DNA of 64,000 bases from Nemertoderma westbladi (lineage: Eukaryota > Xenacoelomorpha > Nemertodermatida > Nemertodermatidae). The position numbers were made by a program, and so were the translations under genes. The stretch is from assembly GCA_032718475.1 (NCBI GenBank), contig JAUCBJ010000765.1, forward strand, positions 36,913-100,912, in the 5' to 3' direction. The notes under the pieces are model-generated. The model ran no database searches and was not told where the DNA came from. It worked only from the letters and a program-made list of their open reading frames with translations. Shown piece after piece: positions 1 to 10,264 of the stretch; within the stretch, counting starts at the first letter, position 1, and every line of letters begins with the position of its first letter.

Positions 1-366
1 CTAGGTATTATTATTATAAAGAGCGTCAGCCTGCGTTTAATAAATATATTTTAATACAAAACAGGTCGAACGCAAAGAGGCTTATAATGAAGACGAGTAC
101 TGCATTGATTATATTCCTATAAACCACCTGGCTTTGCATATTGAACGTGCGTTTGGAAATAAGTTCGTGCTACCCTTCCGTGGGTGGTAGATGTCGCGGT
201 TATGTATTGGTGGGTGGGGGGAGGGGGGGGGGGGGGTGCAGATTAAAAGGGGTGAACACGTACTGTCCCCCTTTCTTTGATTAATTGGTGGTGTGGGTTA
301 ATCTCTCATAACCTGATTTTGTGATACAGTCGCACAATTTTAATTTGTATCTCATAACTGGGCCTC
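1..366. other. Non-coding left edge with poly-G tract
   Basis: No gene is visible. There is a pure G run of 14 at 223-236 inside a GGTGGG-rich stretch. This may be the 5' flank of the MULE relic that follows, but no terminal inverted repeat was identified. Confidence 0.5.
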
Positions 367-2308
367 GTGCTGCGCGAAGGCCCCACGAACGTGTTATTTA
401 CTGAAAACAAACCTGTTTATCGCAATGAAACTGAAATTCCAATTGATAGTTCGAATAAAAAGTTTAATGTTCTTCCGAGTTCCAGGAAGCACCTTGCAAT
501 GGAAGAAATAGTAAAGATACTTAATGTTAAATCTGATATTCACATTTTTGATAAAATACCCCGTGGTAAAAAGGAAAATGTTTATATTTTGTTACGAGAT
601 GTTCCACCGGGTCCTGACAAGAAACGTAATTTTGTTGATGATTGTGGTGTTTGGGACTGGAAGAGTTCCACAACTTGCAACAAAATATTTTCTATGACAA
701 ATTTAAATATGGTATCTGGTATTCAGTTAATTAATTGATTAATTATCAAACAAACAAGGCTGCACAATGAATTAATCTACAACCAAGCTCATTGTCAATC
801 CTAAATATACACCGTTACTATACCAAGCTGAAGCGCAAACCCGATTATGTGAGGCGTATATCTTGCATTCAGCACAACTCACCTGAATTGTTACAAGACG
901 TCTGCATTGTGGAGTATGTTGTGCAGTTACCCGATGACTTGACTCCTCGTGGTAATTGTAAGAAAGATTACCATTATATTCGATCGGATTCTGATGTTTT
1001 ACCAGCAATTAGTGAAAGAGTAAATAAGCGGAAATATCCAAAAGTTGTATATTCTAAAATGGTGAAAGAATGTACCGATAGAGATGAGTCAATATTGGCT
1101 CCAAGAGACATAAAACAAATTTTCAACAAAAAGTACAACGAGAATAAGAAAGCATGAATAAACTCCCCAACAAAAAATGTTGCTGATGAGGTTTTGGCGG
1201 TCTTAGGAGAATTGCATACGAATCAAAATATGCAATCAATTATTCATAGAAAAGACATGGCTCCCTGTATTATATTATATACAAAACAACAAAGTAACGA
1301 AATGATACAAAATGTGAGTCGTGACAATGAACAAGTTATCGTCATAGACAGAACATTCAATGTTGGAACAGCGTATTTGACGCTATTGGTTTACAAGAAC
1401 ACTTCTGTTGTGTTTAAAAAGGATTCAAAGCACCCAGTGTTTATTGGGGCTGCATACCTTCACTGGGACGGGGAATTCTCGACTTATCATTCATTTCTGT
1501 CTGAAATAGCCTGCCAATTTATTGATTGTAAAGTTAACTTTTGAAATTAAAGTGAATATTGGTTCAGATCAAGAGAAAGCGTTGGTAAAAGCAATTCGCG
1601 CTGTCTTCCCAAATGCAACGCAGATTCTTTGTGCAAAGCACATGCAAGACAATATTAGAGATTACTTAACAAATAAAATTGGTGTGCGAATTTCAGTTCG
1701 TAATTCTGTCATTGACCAGATATTTGGTGATCAAGGGATAGTTAGATGCCGTGACGAATATAGTTACGAAACTACAGTAGTGGATACATTATCAGAGGTG
1801 TTTGAACAACATCAAGTATTCAAAAAATACTTCTATGAACATATTTATGACAAACTCTATGAGTACATATGTGTACCCAATCGGAGAGCAGATGGAGAAT
1901 ATTGTATCCTTATGGTTAAACAATGAGTGTGAGTCGTTAAACAACATCGTGAAGTTGTTTATTGATTGGAAACCCCAACAGCTTTTGGAGTTAATTAGAA
2001 AAGTTGGAAATATTACTGGAATTCAAATGCTCGATCTTCGCCGTGCTATATATGATGGAGTGAATTATCGCCTTGTATCTTCTCTTAGAAATAAGTATCG
2101 AGTTCAGCGCACTGTCTGGGATAATAAATCTAAAGACGAGAAGGATGCGCTGTTTGCCGCATTTATAAGTCGTGATACAAAATCTTCTAAAATGCTTAAG
2201 GCATCATCGTGCAAATTCCAAATACCCAAACTACCAACTGTAGCCCGCAAGCCAGGGCAAAGGGCGCGCGTAAAAGCGAAAAGAACGAAGAAGATTTTAA
2301 AGAAGTGA
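367..2308 (+). pseudogene. Decayed MULE-type DDE transposase
   Basis: Relic of a Mutator-like (MULE) transposase, the enzyme that would cut and paste its own DNA element. It is spread over three frames. Block 1 (367-738) resembles an N-terminal DNA-binding region (DDCGVWDWKSS). Block 2 (about 792-1544) is one frame broken by an in-frame TGA at 1155-1157 and contains VIVIDRTFNVG, whose Asp (codon 1347-1349) fits the first catalytic acid. Block 3 (about 1520-1900) contains GSDQEKAL (Asp at 1567-1569, second acid) and the typical CAKHM. Block 4 (to 2308) contains NNECESLNN, with Glu at 1931-1933 as the likely third acid, and a basic tail ending KKILKK. Frames change near 740-790, near 1520 and near 1890-1910. 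The catalytic residues survive but the reading frame does not, so the copy is inactive. The ORF starts are TTG or GTG codons and are not real starts. The family call rests on motifs; the exact subfamily is unknown. Confidence 0.72.
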
Positions 2309-3819
2309 CAGCCATACTGTAATTAATAATCATATAGAACTACAGTATCCTTTGAACTGATATAAAAAACTGAACTTATTCTTACAAGGAACTAGAACAA
2401 GTCTTGTTTGGAAAGGCGAATTTTATAGTAAGTAAAAAAAACAATTAAAATTGAAGATATCTAGATTACATTTTGGTTCATATCTATGCGGTTCTATAAT
2501 CTATCATAACATATTGCTACAGAAGCAATTTAAGTATTATTTTTTTAAGAAAAATGTTTTAAGAAAAAAAAGTATCGAGACATAAATATTGAGTTATTCA
2601 GGCACTTTGTCTAACATTCCTCGTTCCACCTATATGGTTGTACCTGTCCCTACAATAAATATTTGTGGGGCGAGTCACGAAAAGAGCGAAGCCTTAGCAT
2701 AGGGGTACCATTGACGAGTTGTCTTTCGTTATCGTCTGACTTCGTAAGATTTTTGATAGCTATTAACTTGGGCATTCCTTGATGAATTTAAACGTATTGA
2801 AAGTGCATCCATGTAGAAAGGTTTGAAAGTAATTTAAGCGAAATCCATTCACACACTCAAAAGTTATTGAAACTTATATATATAAATGTTATACAATTTT
2901 AGTACTTTGTATTTTCTTACCTTTAATATCAGGCAGTGGCGCAGCCACAGGGGGACACGTCCCTCCCACTTTTAAGGTAGGGGGGGGGGGGGGGGGGACA
3001 CCAAATCATATGTACCCGGCACTTTTTATACTTTGTATATACAATTTAGTAATTTAATAATAATTTAATAATCGTAATAAACTCTGATCGAGTATTACAG
3101 TATAACTAATAACTCCTACGTATTTACATTTCAATCCCTCCCATCCCTGTCGCATATTTCCAAACACCATGAACTGTTTTTGCACTGACAATATAAGCCA
3201 CTTGATATGGTAATGTAAGGCGTATTTCCATATCCCCAAAATTTCGTCATATATTGATTTGGTTAGAATAACTAAAACAAATTTATTGATAATTAAATTT
3301 TTTGTGAATTCCCCGTGTCGAGATATCAACCCGCCTTCGCTTTCAATCCATACCTAATTAAATAGGTATCTCAGTCGACATTTTAATCTTATAGAGGGTT
3401 CGTTGGTAACGAATGGAAGATGACGTTGTTGCAGGGAAACTAAATAATGTAATAAATGCAGAATTTGTCAAAAGGAATATCTGAGATATGGCAGTATAAT
3501 GGCCGTTGAAAGTTACATATTTTGCGTGAGCTGTGATGGAGTCCATTTATTCTACATTCTAATATGTAATTTATCAGTAGCTGGGCAACAATACAGTACA
3601 ATTACCTATTATATATTATATATAATAATAATAGTACGCAGCCATTCATGCATAAACAACTGTTACAGAATATTGTGTCTTTATTAAGTAGAATAAATTG
3701 CCCGCAGCGGAACCGAAGCAAATACATGCAACATTCAAATGCTCATAAATCAGCTTTTTCAAACAAAATTCAAATGTTTTTACATACATTTGGAATCCAT
3801 CATCGAGATCTTTCGTTCT
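2309..3819. other. Non-coding AT-rich spacer with one hAT-like end and poly-G
   Basis: No credible gene. At 2934-2947 the sequence CAGTGGCGCAGCCA resembles the end of an hAT-superfamily element and is followed by an 18-G run at 2980-2997. No matching opposite end was found, so this may be a fragment. Short ORFs here are non-conserved AT-rich frames. Confidence 0.4.
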
Positions 3820-3827
3820 CCACCAAC
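3820..3827. repeat. 8-bp target-site duplication, left copy
   Basis: CCACCAAC lies directly before the left terminal inverted repeat and is repeated exactly at 5703-5710. An 8-bp duplication is the hallmark length for hAT transposons. Confidence 0.9.
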
Positions 3828-5702
3828 CAGTGCCGGATTAACCTTAAGGCATATAAGGCACGTGCCTTAGGGCCAGCCGAAAATACGGGCCATTTTTTCT
3901 CAGCGAGTCATTCTTGTGAGGAAAATATTTTTATCTGAAAGTCCACATTTTTTCTCACTAAAATTTATAGAAAACAGAGCAAGAAAGTGCATCTTTCGAC
4001 TACTTTCTATCTCTAAATTTCTGATAGATAGTGCTGCAAAATTCTAGCTCAGTCGACCGACAGGTGCTGTGTTATTAGTTCGAGACCTGATGGCAGGGAA
4101 ATAATAAAACATGGGCAGTAAAACTTTAAAGTGCTAATTATGAACAATGGAGAATTTAATTTTATTTATTTGTGGGGAATTATTTGTAGTTATGCTCTTA
4201 AACTTTCTGGAACAACCAAATAATGACGTGGTGACATACTGGAAATACTGTTCATAGTAAATGTATGGCGTGGAGATATGGTAGTGCGAAATTAATTTTT
4301 TTTACCGGAAACGAGTTTTATAAATATAGACCCTAATAGATAAAAAAAAGGATAAATTAGTTGTAGATAAAATAGTTGTTGATAAAAAAAAACGTGTCAG
4401 AAATAACTTCTTGTCACTACTGTAATTTAATTTAACCGAAATTCAGATGTTCTGCCCTCGTGTATTGAATTTTGCATTCGATGGCCTTTTAGGTGCAATT
4501 CCTGCAAAACCTAAAAGCATAATTAGGCAGCATAATTGAATTTGGTAAATTAAAATTAGTGACAAAAAGTACTTATTTCCGAGACTGTTCTCTATCGGAG
4601 AACATTTATTTCTCAGCAAGTCCAAATCTAGATCAAAAATATTATATATTTGCACAAAACCCACACTTTTGGTGTGTTATATTTCTCAGCAATTCCTGTA
4701 AAGATAAGTACCGTGCAAAAGCTACCCTACAGAAAATAAATAACACATTCCCACGATCCGATCAAAATTACTAAATACCTACAGGAGCCAGTCAGCCTTA
4801 AGGGGGCCAACTATAACCACCACAGAAATGACATTTTCGAAAATTTGCACAAATTTTTGTAGTTTGATAGATGGGCTTTCATAAGGTGATATCGGTTTTC
4901 AACAATGAATTATTTTTTGACCTCAAAACTGCTCTTTTCAACAACATAATATATTGCTGATATTTATGATTCTCTGTATAAAACAACCTTTTTATCAGTT
5001 TGTCGATTTTTACTTTTTTTATCACTAAATCCCCTACTACTATTTTATTTTTTACTCAATTCCCATCAAACATATACCAAAATGTTCAGCAGCGTTAGGA
5101 CTACTATCGTTGGTTTTGTAAAACATTGCCATTTGGATCTTCTAGAGCCGATTTTGTAACAATATTTTTTTTCACCTAATTTTGAAAAAACCGACCAGCT
5201 CAAAAAGTGCCATATTTTTCGAACAAACGGTTTATGAATCTACCTATACTCAGTTTTCATACTGTAGTATATAAAAGGTCACAGATCATTGTGTTAAAGT
5301 TTCAGAATAGTAGCTTTATAAATAAAACAAATAGATTTTGGGTAATGCAGTTATGGTCCCATAAATATATTAAAAAATTAAAGCTTGAGAAATTCTACCA
5401 AAACCATTACACTTTTTATAGCAAAGGTTTTATAGGCATGATATGCCGTTTAGTAATGTTACAATTCTTGATGAAAACTATTTTTGCAAAGTAGGCCTAT
5501 TATTAAAGTACTTAGTAGTTATTTGCACGCAGTCATCCAACAAAAATACTTTATATATTTCCTTCGTAACATTTTCACAATTTCAGTTGTTTTTAGCAGC
5601 TTTTTGTTTTGAAAGGGTTTGCGGAAAAATATCAATTTTCGGGCCATTTTTGGAAATTACTAAAATGTGCCTTAGGGCCACCAGAGGCTTAATCCGGCAC
5701 TG
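3828..5702. mobile_element. Non-autonomous hAT-type DNA transposon (1,875 bp)
   Basis: The element is bounded by 14-bp perfect terminal inverted repeats (CAGTGCCGGATTAA at 3828-3841 and its complement at 5689-5702) and flanked by a perfect 8-bp duplication, CCACCAAC. Termini of the CAGTGCCGG type with an 8-bp target duplication are characteristic of hAT elements. Subterminal sequence just inside both ends carries a matching GTGCCTTAGGGCCA word. The interior has no recognisable transposase: its ORFs of up to 110 codons are unrelated AT-rich frames, so the copy must depend on an enzyme made elsewhere. The right 420 bp are closely matched by a second copy ending at 7391, which shows a multi-copy family. 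Confidence 0.85.
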
Positions 5703-5710
5703 CCACCAAC
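5703..5710. repeat. 8-bp target-site duplication, right copy
   Basis: CCACCAAC is identical to 3820-3827 and closes the hAT insertion. Confidence 0.9.
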
Positions 5711-6740
5711 GAATCACTTTAAGGTTGAAGAATGAAGTTTTTCTTAATAATTGGTTCAAACGCCCATATGAATAATACCAGGTTTTCACTTTTCGGACGA
5801 AATTTTATTGTAATTGTATATCTGAAGAATTTTAATTTTTTTAATTTCTCAATACAATATTAAGTATTATATACTATATAGCACCAAGGACAAGTTAACT
5901 AAAGGACTGGCACAGCCAGAGTCCAGGCCCGCTTGAGGGACCATTGATTACAGTAGTAACTGTAATCAACTATAGAGTTGTTTGTAGAACTATAGAGTTG
6001 TCCTTGTATCGTATTTCTATCTTTTAAACACCTTTATCAAACGCGTGTAGCTAAAGAATGGAAGCGAAAATACAATTTCTGACTCACCCAGTAAGGAGGA
6101 GGGAGGTGAAACTATCCAACATGTTTCAAATTTCATACCTTTCATACCACACCTTCGCCTTCGCGGCTGAACTATTTCTTCCCAACCCAACCCCGACCAT
6201 CCCTTTGTGGCCGAACCATTCCAAACCACCCCACCACCGAACCATATGCCATACGCGGGCGATGACTGACTAATTCAAGACATTTCTTAGTTCAGATCTT
6301 TAGTTTTAGATAATTTTTATTTGATTATTATAATGATAAATTCAAAGCGCAATATTTTGGCAAAATAATGATACTGGTATACTTTCGACTAATTTACCTA
6401 TATGGTACTGTGTACTGTGGTACTCAATGCAACAAAAATAATACAATAATTACTAAATTAAGTTTTTTAGTTAAAATGCCCCCCCCCCCCCCCCCCCCCC
6501 TCCCCTGGATACTCCCATGCTGTAAAACATTACATTCAATTGTACAAACCTTTCTTATCTGTACGTAAATCCTTTACTTAATTGATGATTCCCTATGTAA
6601 AACCAAGACAATAGATTAGCCGTAACGCGACTTTTTGAGTAGACGTACCGCGACTTTCAAAGTCGCGTTACGGCTACTCAGAAAATTAGCCGTAACGCGA
6701 CTTTCCGTGACGCGACATTAGCCGTACCGCCACTGCGCCA
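5711..6740. other. Non-coding spacer with poly-C and short inverted repeats
   Basis: No gene. It contains a run of 22 C at 6479-6500, a tandem pair of AACTATAGAGTTGT words around 5969-6001, and the CGCGAC repeat cluster described separately. A 66-codon frame across the poly-C tract (proline run) is an artefact of the homopolymer. Confidence 0.45.
6615..6704. repeat. Three copies of a 17-20 bp CG-rich word, one inverted
   Basis: AGCCGTAACGCGACTTT occurs at 6618-6634 and, within a 20-bp direct copy, at 6685-6704. Its exact reverse complement lies at 6659-6675. The first and middle copies form a perfect 17-bp stem with a 24-nt loop. The CpG density contrasts with the AT-rich surroundings. It may be the end of a small palindromic element; the family is not recognised. 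Confidence 0.7.
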
Positions 6741-7391
6741 ATCATTGTGTTAAAGTTTCAGAATAGTAACTTTATAAATAAAATAAATACTGTAGATTTG
6801 TGATAAGGGTCCCATTAATATATTAAAAATTAAAGCTTGAGAAATTCTACCAAAACCATTACACTTTTTATAGCAAAGGTTTTATAGGCATAGCATAATA
6901 TGCCGTTTAGTAATTATTATTATTCATTTATTCCAGACATACTATGTCCATAGTAAAAATAGGTAATTAATAAATTATACATACACAATACACGGTAACA
7001 GCACAAAACCATAAAATTATTAAGATAAGTATGTAATGTAGGCCTACCTTACTTGTATAGTATTTCCGACAATAAGTAAGTATAATATTGTATAATTATT
7101 TAAATTCACAAAAGTATTCGACAAAAGTAATGTTACAATTCTTGATGAAAACTATTTTTGCAAAGTACTTATTATTAAAGTAGGCCTACTTAGTACTAAT
7201 TTCAGTATTTGCACGCAGTCATCCAACAAAAATACTTTATACTTCCTTAGCAACATTTTCACAATTTCAGTTGTTTGTAGCAGCGTTTTCTTTTGAAAGG
7301 GTTTGCGGAAAAATATCGATTTTCGAACAATTTTAGAAAATTACTAAAATGTGCCTTATGGCCACCCACCATTGGCTTAATCCGGCACTGA
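6741..7391. mobile_element. 5'-truncated second copy of the hAT-type element
   Basis: From ATCATTGTGTTAAAG onward this matches 5282-5702 of the complete element, ending in the same right terminus (TTAATCCGGCACTG, 7378-7391). The left terminus and about 1.45 kb are missing, so no target duplication can be tested. The copy is interrupted by a separate insertion at about 6914-7130. Scattered substitutions relative to the first copy imply independent ageing. Confidence 0.8.
6914..7130 (-). mobile_element. Short retroposon tail inserted in the hAT copy
   Basis: About 217 bp that are absent from the corresponding place in the complete hAT element (near 5455). Read on the minus strand it ends in GTCTGGAATAAATGAATAA followed by TAATAA, the form of a 3' tail from a non-LTR retrotransposon or SINE. 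AGTAA occurs at both edges (6909-6913 and 7126-7130) and may be the target duplication. There is no coding capacity, so only a 3' end was inserted. Confidence 0.6.
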
Positions 7392-8317
7392 TTTTTAATT
7401 CATTTTGTCGATAGGCCTATCGCATCAAGGCACTAATGTTGACTTGTGCCGGACTTCACATTTTCTGCAATATCTCAAAAACTATTCGCTCTATGCTTGT
7501 TTTGATGGTGTCTACACCAGTCAGCCAGTACACCAACTAAATCGTTCATTGCAGTTCTAATCAGCATAATATCAATGCAGTAGGAAAACTAGAAGTTGAT
7601 CATCACAAAAATTGGGAATATGACTCACTTGCGCCAAATGGCCTGATGGCGGGAACTGGCCATGTGCTTAGTGTGAGTGTGGGTGGACCCTCCAGACATT
7701 GTTCAATTTTCATAAAATCTGGCATGGAACACTGTTTTGGAGAGTGTAACAAAATAAAGACATGAAGAAACTGTAGACCTACCATTTATTGGGGGAAAAA
7801 TCACATTCACCTGAATGGGGTCAAAAACGACCCCAGGTGGTGGAAGTGGCACTTTTACCACTGTTGACTGTGTACATAGGCTGATAGGTCAGTAGGTGGG
7901 TTAAAAAACCTAAAAAAAACCTGTGCTAAAAAACCTAACAGTCAGACAGTACTTTGCCAGCCATGGTTCTGTCGTCTCGTAGTTACCTTCTTTTTTTTGT
8001 CTGTATTGCAGTATTGTCTGATTGTGTATTTACAGTATTACCGACCGGTACTGCATACTGCGTAGGCCTACTGCTGTACTGTCTGACTGTATTACAGTAT
8101 TCAGGTATTACAGTATTAGCAATTCGTACGGTAGGGTCAGAGGGTAGGGTACCACTACTGCACTAGGCAGCTAGGTCTGTTCTGTAGGTAGGCGTAGGGC
8201 CTAGCCTATTGAATATTTATTGCAAACATTACAGCATTAGGCAGTTAGCAGGTTAGGCCTACCTACACCAAAAAAATTGCTGAATTGTACCGTGAAATTA
8301 GCTTCCCCTACTGAATT
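7392..8317. promoter_or_regulatory. Upstream region of the SLC44A1-like gene
   Basis: Non-coding sequence before the transporter start codon. From about 7950 to 8260 it is low-complexity and built from CAGTATT/CTGTACTG words and the palindromes TAGGCCTA (8063-8070, 8252-8259) and GACCGGTA (8042-8049). No TATA box could be assigned and the transcription start is unknown. The start codon context (A at -3, G at +4) is favourable for initiation. A 5' UTR intron cannot be excluded. Confidence 0.35.
7808..7839. repeat. Hairpin with GGGGTC/GACCCC stem
   Basis: GGGGTC (7817-7822) pairs with GACCCC (7829-7834) across a 6-nt A-rich loop. The outer CACCT (7808-7812) pairs with AGGTG (7835-7839), leaving a 4-nt bulge. 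Function unknown; possibly the internal palindrome of an old DNA transposon. Confidence 0.5.
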
Positions 8318-10264
8318 ATGGGTTGTTGTGCAAGTCTATCTGACGATTCTAATGGCGATTCGCCTATCCGTCGAAGCGGGAGCAGCCGGGGTACGAGTTT
8401 AAAGCGAACCGCTTCCCGACGTAGTGAATCAGTTAAACTCGGTTGGATCCCCGTCGTTAAGCGCAGCTGCACCGACGTAATCGCCCTAGTTATATACATT
8501 CTCTTCGGGATTGGCATTCTCGCAATCACCTGCTACAGCTTCTGGTACGGTGACGCTTGGCGTCTCGCCTACGGTTACGATTCCTGGGGCAACGTCTGTG
8601 GTCGAACCAACAAACCAATCCCATTCGTAGAGCTCAGCGGTAGGGACATGACCAATTACAAGTACGTATTTTTTCTCAACACAGATAACCCACTAAATTC
8701 CAAGGAGATCTGCGTTAGCAAATGCCCCACTGTTAATATTTCATCGTACGATGAGATGGAACAGTACGAGAAGAACGGTGGGGATAACCTCTGCCGTTAC
8801 GATAAATCCGCAGCCGATGCTAAAACCAACGGGGGAATTTGCGCGAAGATCCCTGTTCGTCCTACCCTGATGTTAATGAACCGATGCTTCCCTAAGTTCA
8901 CTGATTTTATCTCCATTAGCAACGCCTCCGATGTGTTTCATCGTATTTTTAACACCCTCGCCACTCACCATTGGATAATATTCTCCCTGATGGGTATCGG
9001 GCTATTGCTGTCTCTCGTTATGGTATTCATTATTCGCTATCTCGCGTCCGTTATCATCTTCCTCGTTATGATTCTCGCGGGCGTTGCCAGCATTGGGGCC
9101 ACCGCCGCTCTGTGGTACGCTTATTCGGTGTACAACCGGAAACTTGTAGACCTTCGTGCAGAAACAAACAGCAGTTATACAACCGCATTCCTAGTGTTCG
9201 CCATCCTAGCGACTATATTTACCGTGGTTCTTCTCTTAGTAATGTTAGCGTCATGTAAACGAGTTAGATTCCTTAACGCTTTGTTCACCGAGGCTGGAAT
9301 TTGTTTGTCCCACATGCCATTCCTCGTGTTCCAACCAGTGTGGACCGCGATCTGTCTGATAGTTTATTTAGCCTTCTGGGTTATGGTTATGCTGTACTTG
9401 GCTACTTCATCCAGGGCCACCTACGATGTGAACACAGATTCCGTGCATTACAACAGCTCGAAGTCCGTTCGCTACCTCTGGTGGTACATGATATTCGGTC
9501 TTATCTGGGTCAGCGAATTCATTCTTGCATGTCAGAATATGGTGATAGCCGGCGCGGTAAATGTTTATTATTTTACAAGGAAGAAGCGATCAATTTCCAA
9601 TCCGATACTTAAATCGATAAGTCGATTACTCTTCTTCCATCTGGGCTCGGTCGCTTTGGGTTCGCTTATCATTACGCTGGTTAAAATCCCGCGATTGGTT
9701 CTCATGTGGATCAACGCGAAGCTTGAAGGGAAAGAAAGTTGCCCTGCTAAGTTCGTATTGAAGTGCCTCATATGTTGTCTGTATTGCCTAGAGAATTGTC
9801 TCAAGTACATAGCGAGTAACGCCTACGCTATTATCGCCATCGACGGTGTCAACTTCTTTCCGGCTTGTCAGCGCGCCTTCGAGATCATCGTAGACAACGC
9901 GTTTCGCGTCGCTACGATTAATTGTGTTGGCGATTTTGTTCTGTTTTTAGCGAAATTAATTGTAACCGGTGTTGTCGGAATGGTTGGTGTGTTGTGGTTC
10001 TCTTACTACAGTGAACACCCTGCAGTAGTTCCGGTTGTCCTGTCGTGTGTATTCGCTTTCTTTATCGCGCATTGCTTTATCTCCCTTTACGAAACCGTTA
10101 TAGATACTCTGCTCATTTGCTTCTGCGAGGATTGTAACACGAACGACGGGTCGCCTTCCAGTCAGTATTTTATGTCGAATCGTCTCAAAGATTTCGTCGA
10201 CCGAGTCAATAATAAGGCGATTCCGATCGAAGGACAGGCCGCAGTCGGTGCGACAACGGTTTAA
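8318..10264 (+). CDS. SLC44A1: Choline transporter-like protein, SLC44A1 type
   Basis: Polytopic plasma-membrane or organelle-membrane protein of the CTL/SLC44 family, whose best-known member moves choline for phosphatidylcholine synthesis. The 648 residues fit the family length (about 650-700). The N-terminus MGCC is a likely myristoylation/palmitoylation site and matches the MGCC start of vertebrate SLC44A1. A Ser/Arg-rich cytosolic tail (about 8-48) precedes RSCTD (49-53) and the first membrane span (about 54-75). GYDSWGNVCG (86-95) is a family signature, followed by a cysteine-rich extracellular loop with N-glycosylation sequons such as NIS. The remaining hydrophobic spans run from about residue 220 on. 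The C-terminal family core includes SCVFAFFIAHCFISLYETV and CFCEDC. The reading frame is complete from ATG (A at -3) to TAA with no intron, unusual for this normally multi-exon gene. No damage was seen. A paralogue assignment other than A1 is possible. Confidence 0.93.
   Translation: MGCCASLSDDSNGDSPIRRSGSSRGTSLKRTASRRSESVKLGWIPVVKRSCTDVIALVIYILFGIGILAITCYSFWYGDAWRLAYGYDSWGNVCGRTNKPIPFVELSGRDMTNYKYVFFLNTDNPLNSKEICVSKCPTVNISSYDEMEQYEKNGGDNLCRYDKSAADAKTNGGICAKIPVRPTLMLMNRCFPKFTDFISISNASDVFHRIFNTLATHHWIIFSLMGIGLLLSLVMVFIIRYLASVIIFLVMILAGVASIGATAALWYAYSVYNRKLVDLRAETNSSYTTAFLVFAILATIFTVVLLLVMLASCKRVRFLNALFTEAGICLSHMPFLVFQPVWTAICLIVYLAFWVMVMLYLATSSRATYDVNTDSVHYNSSKSVRYLWWYMIFGLIWVSEFILACQNMVIAGAVNVYYFTRKKRSISNPILKSISRLLFFHLGSVALGSLIITLVKIPRLVLMWINAKLEGKESCPAKFVLKCLICCLYCLENCLKYIASNAYAIIAIDGVNFFPACQRAFEIIVDNAFRVATINCVGDFVLFLAKLIVTGVVGMVGVLWFSYYSEHPAVVPVVLSCVFAFFIAHCFISLYETVIDTLLICFCEDCNTNDGSPSSQYFMSNRLKDFVDRVNNKAIPIEGQAAVGATTV

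Noticed and set aside
2934-2947. Left end of a second hAT element (CAGTGGCGCAGCCA)
   Set aside because: No matching inverted end or 8-bp duplication was found, so it is only noted as a fragment.
8971-9810. Other-frame ORFs inside the transporter gene
   Set aside because: They overlap the SLC44 coding frame, which has clear family motifs throughout.
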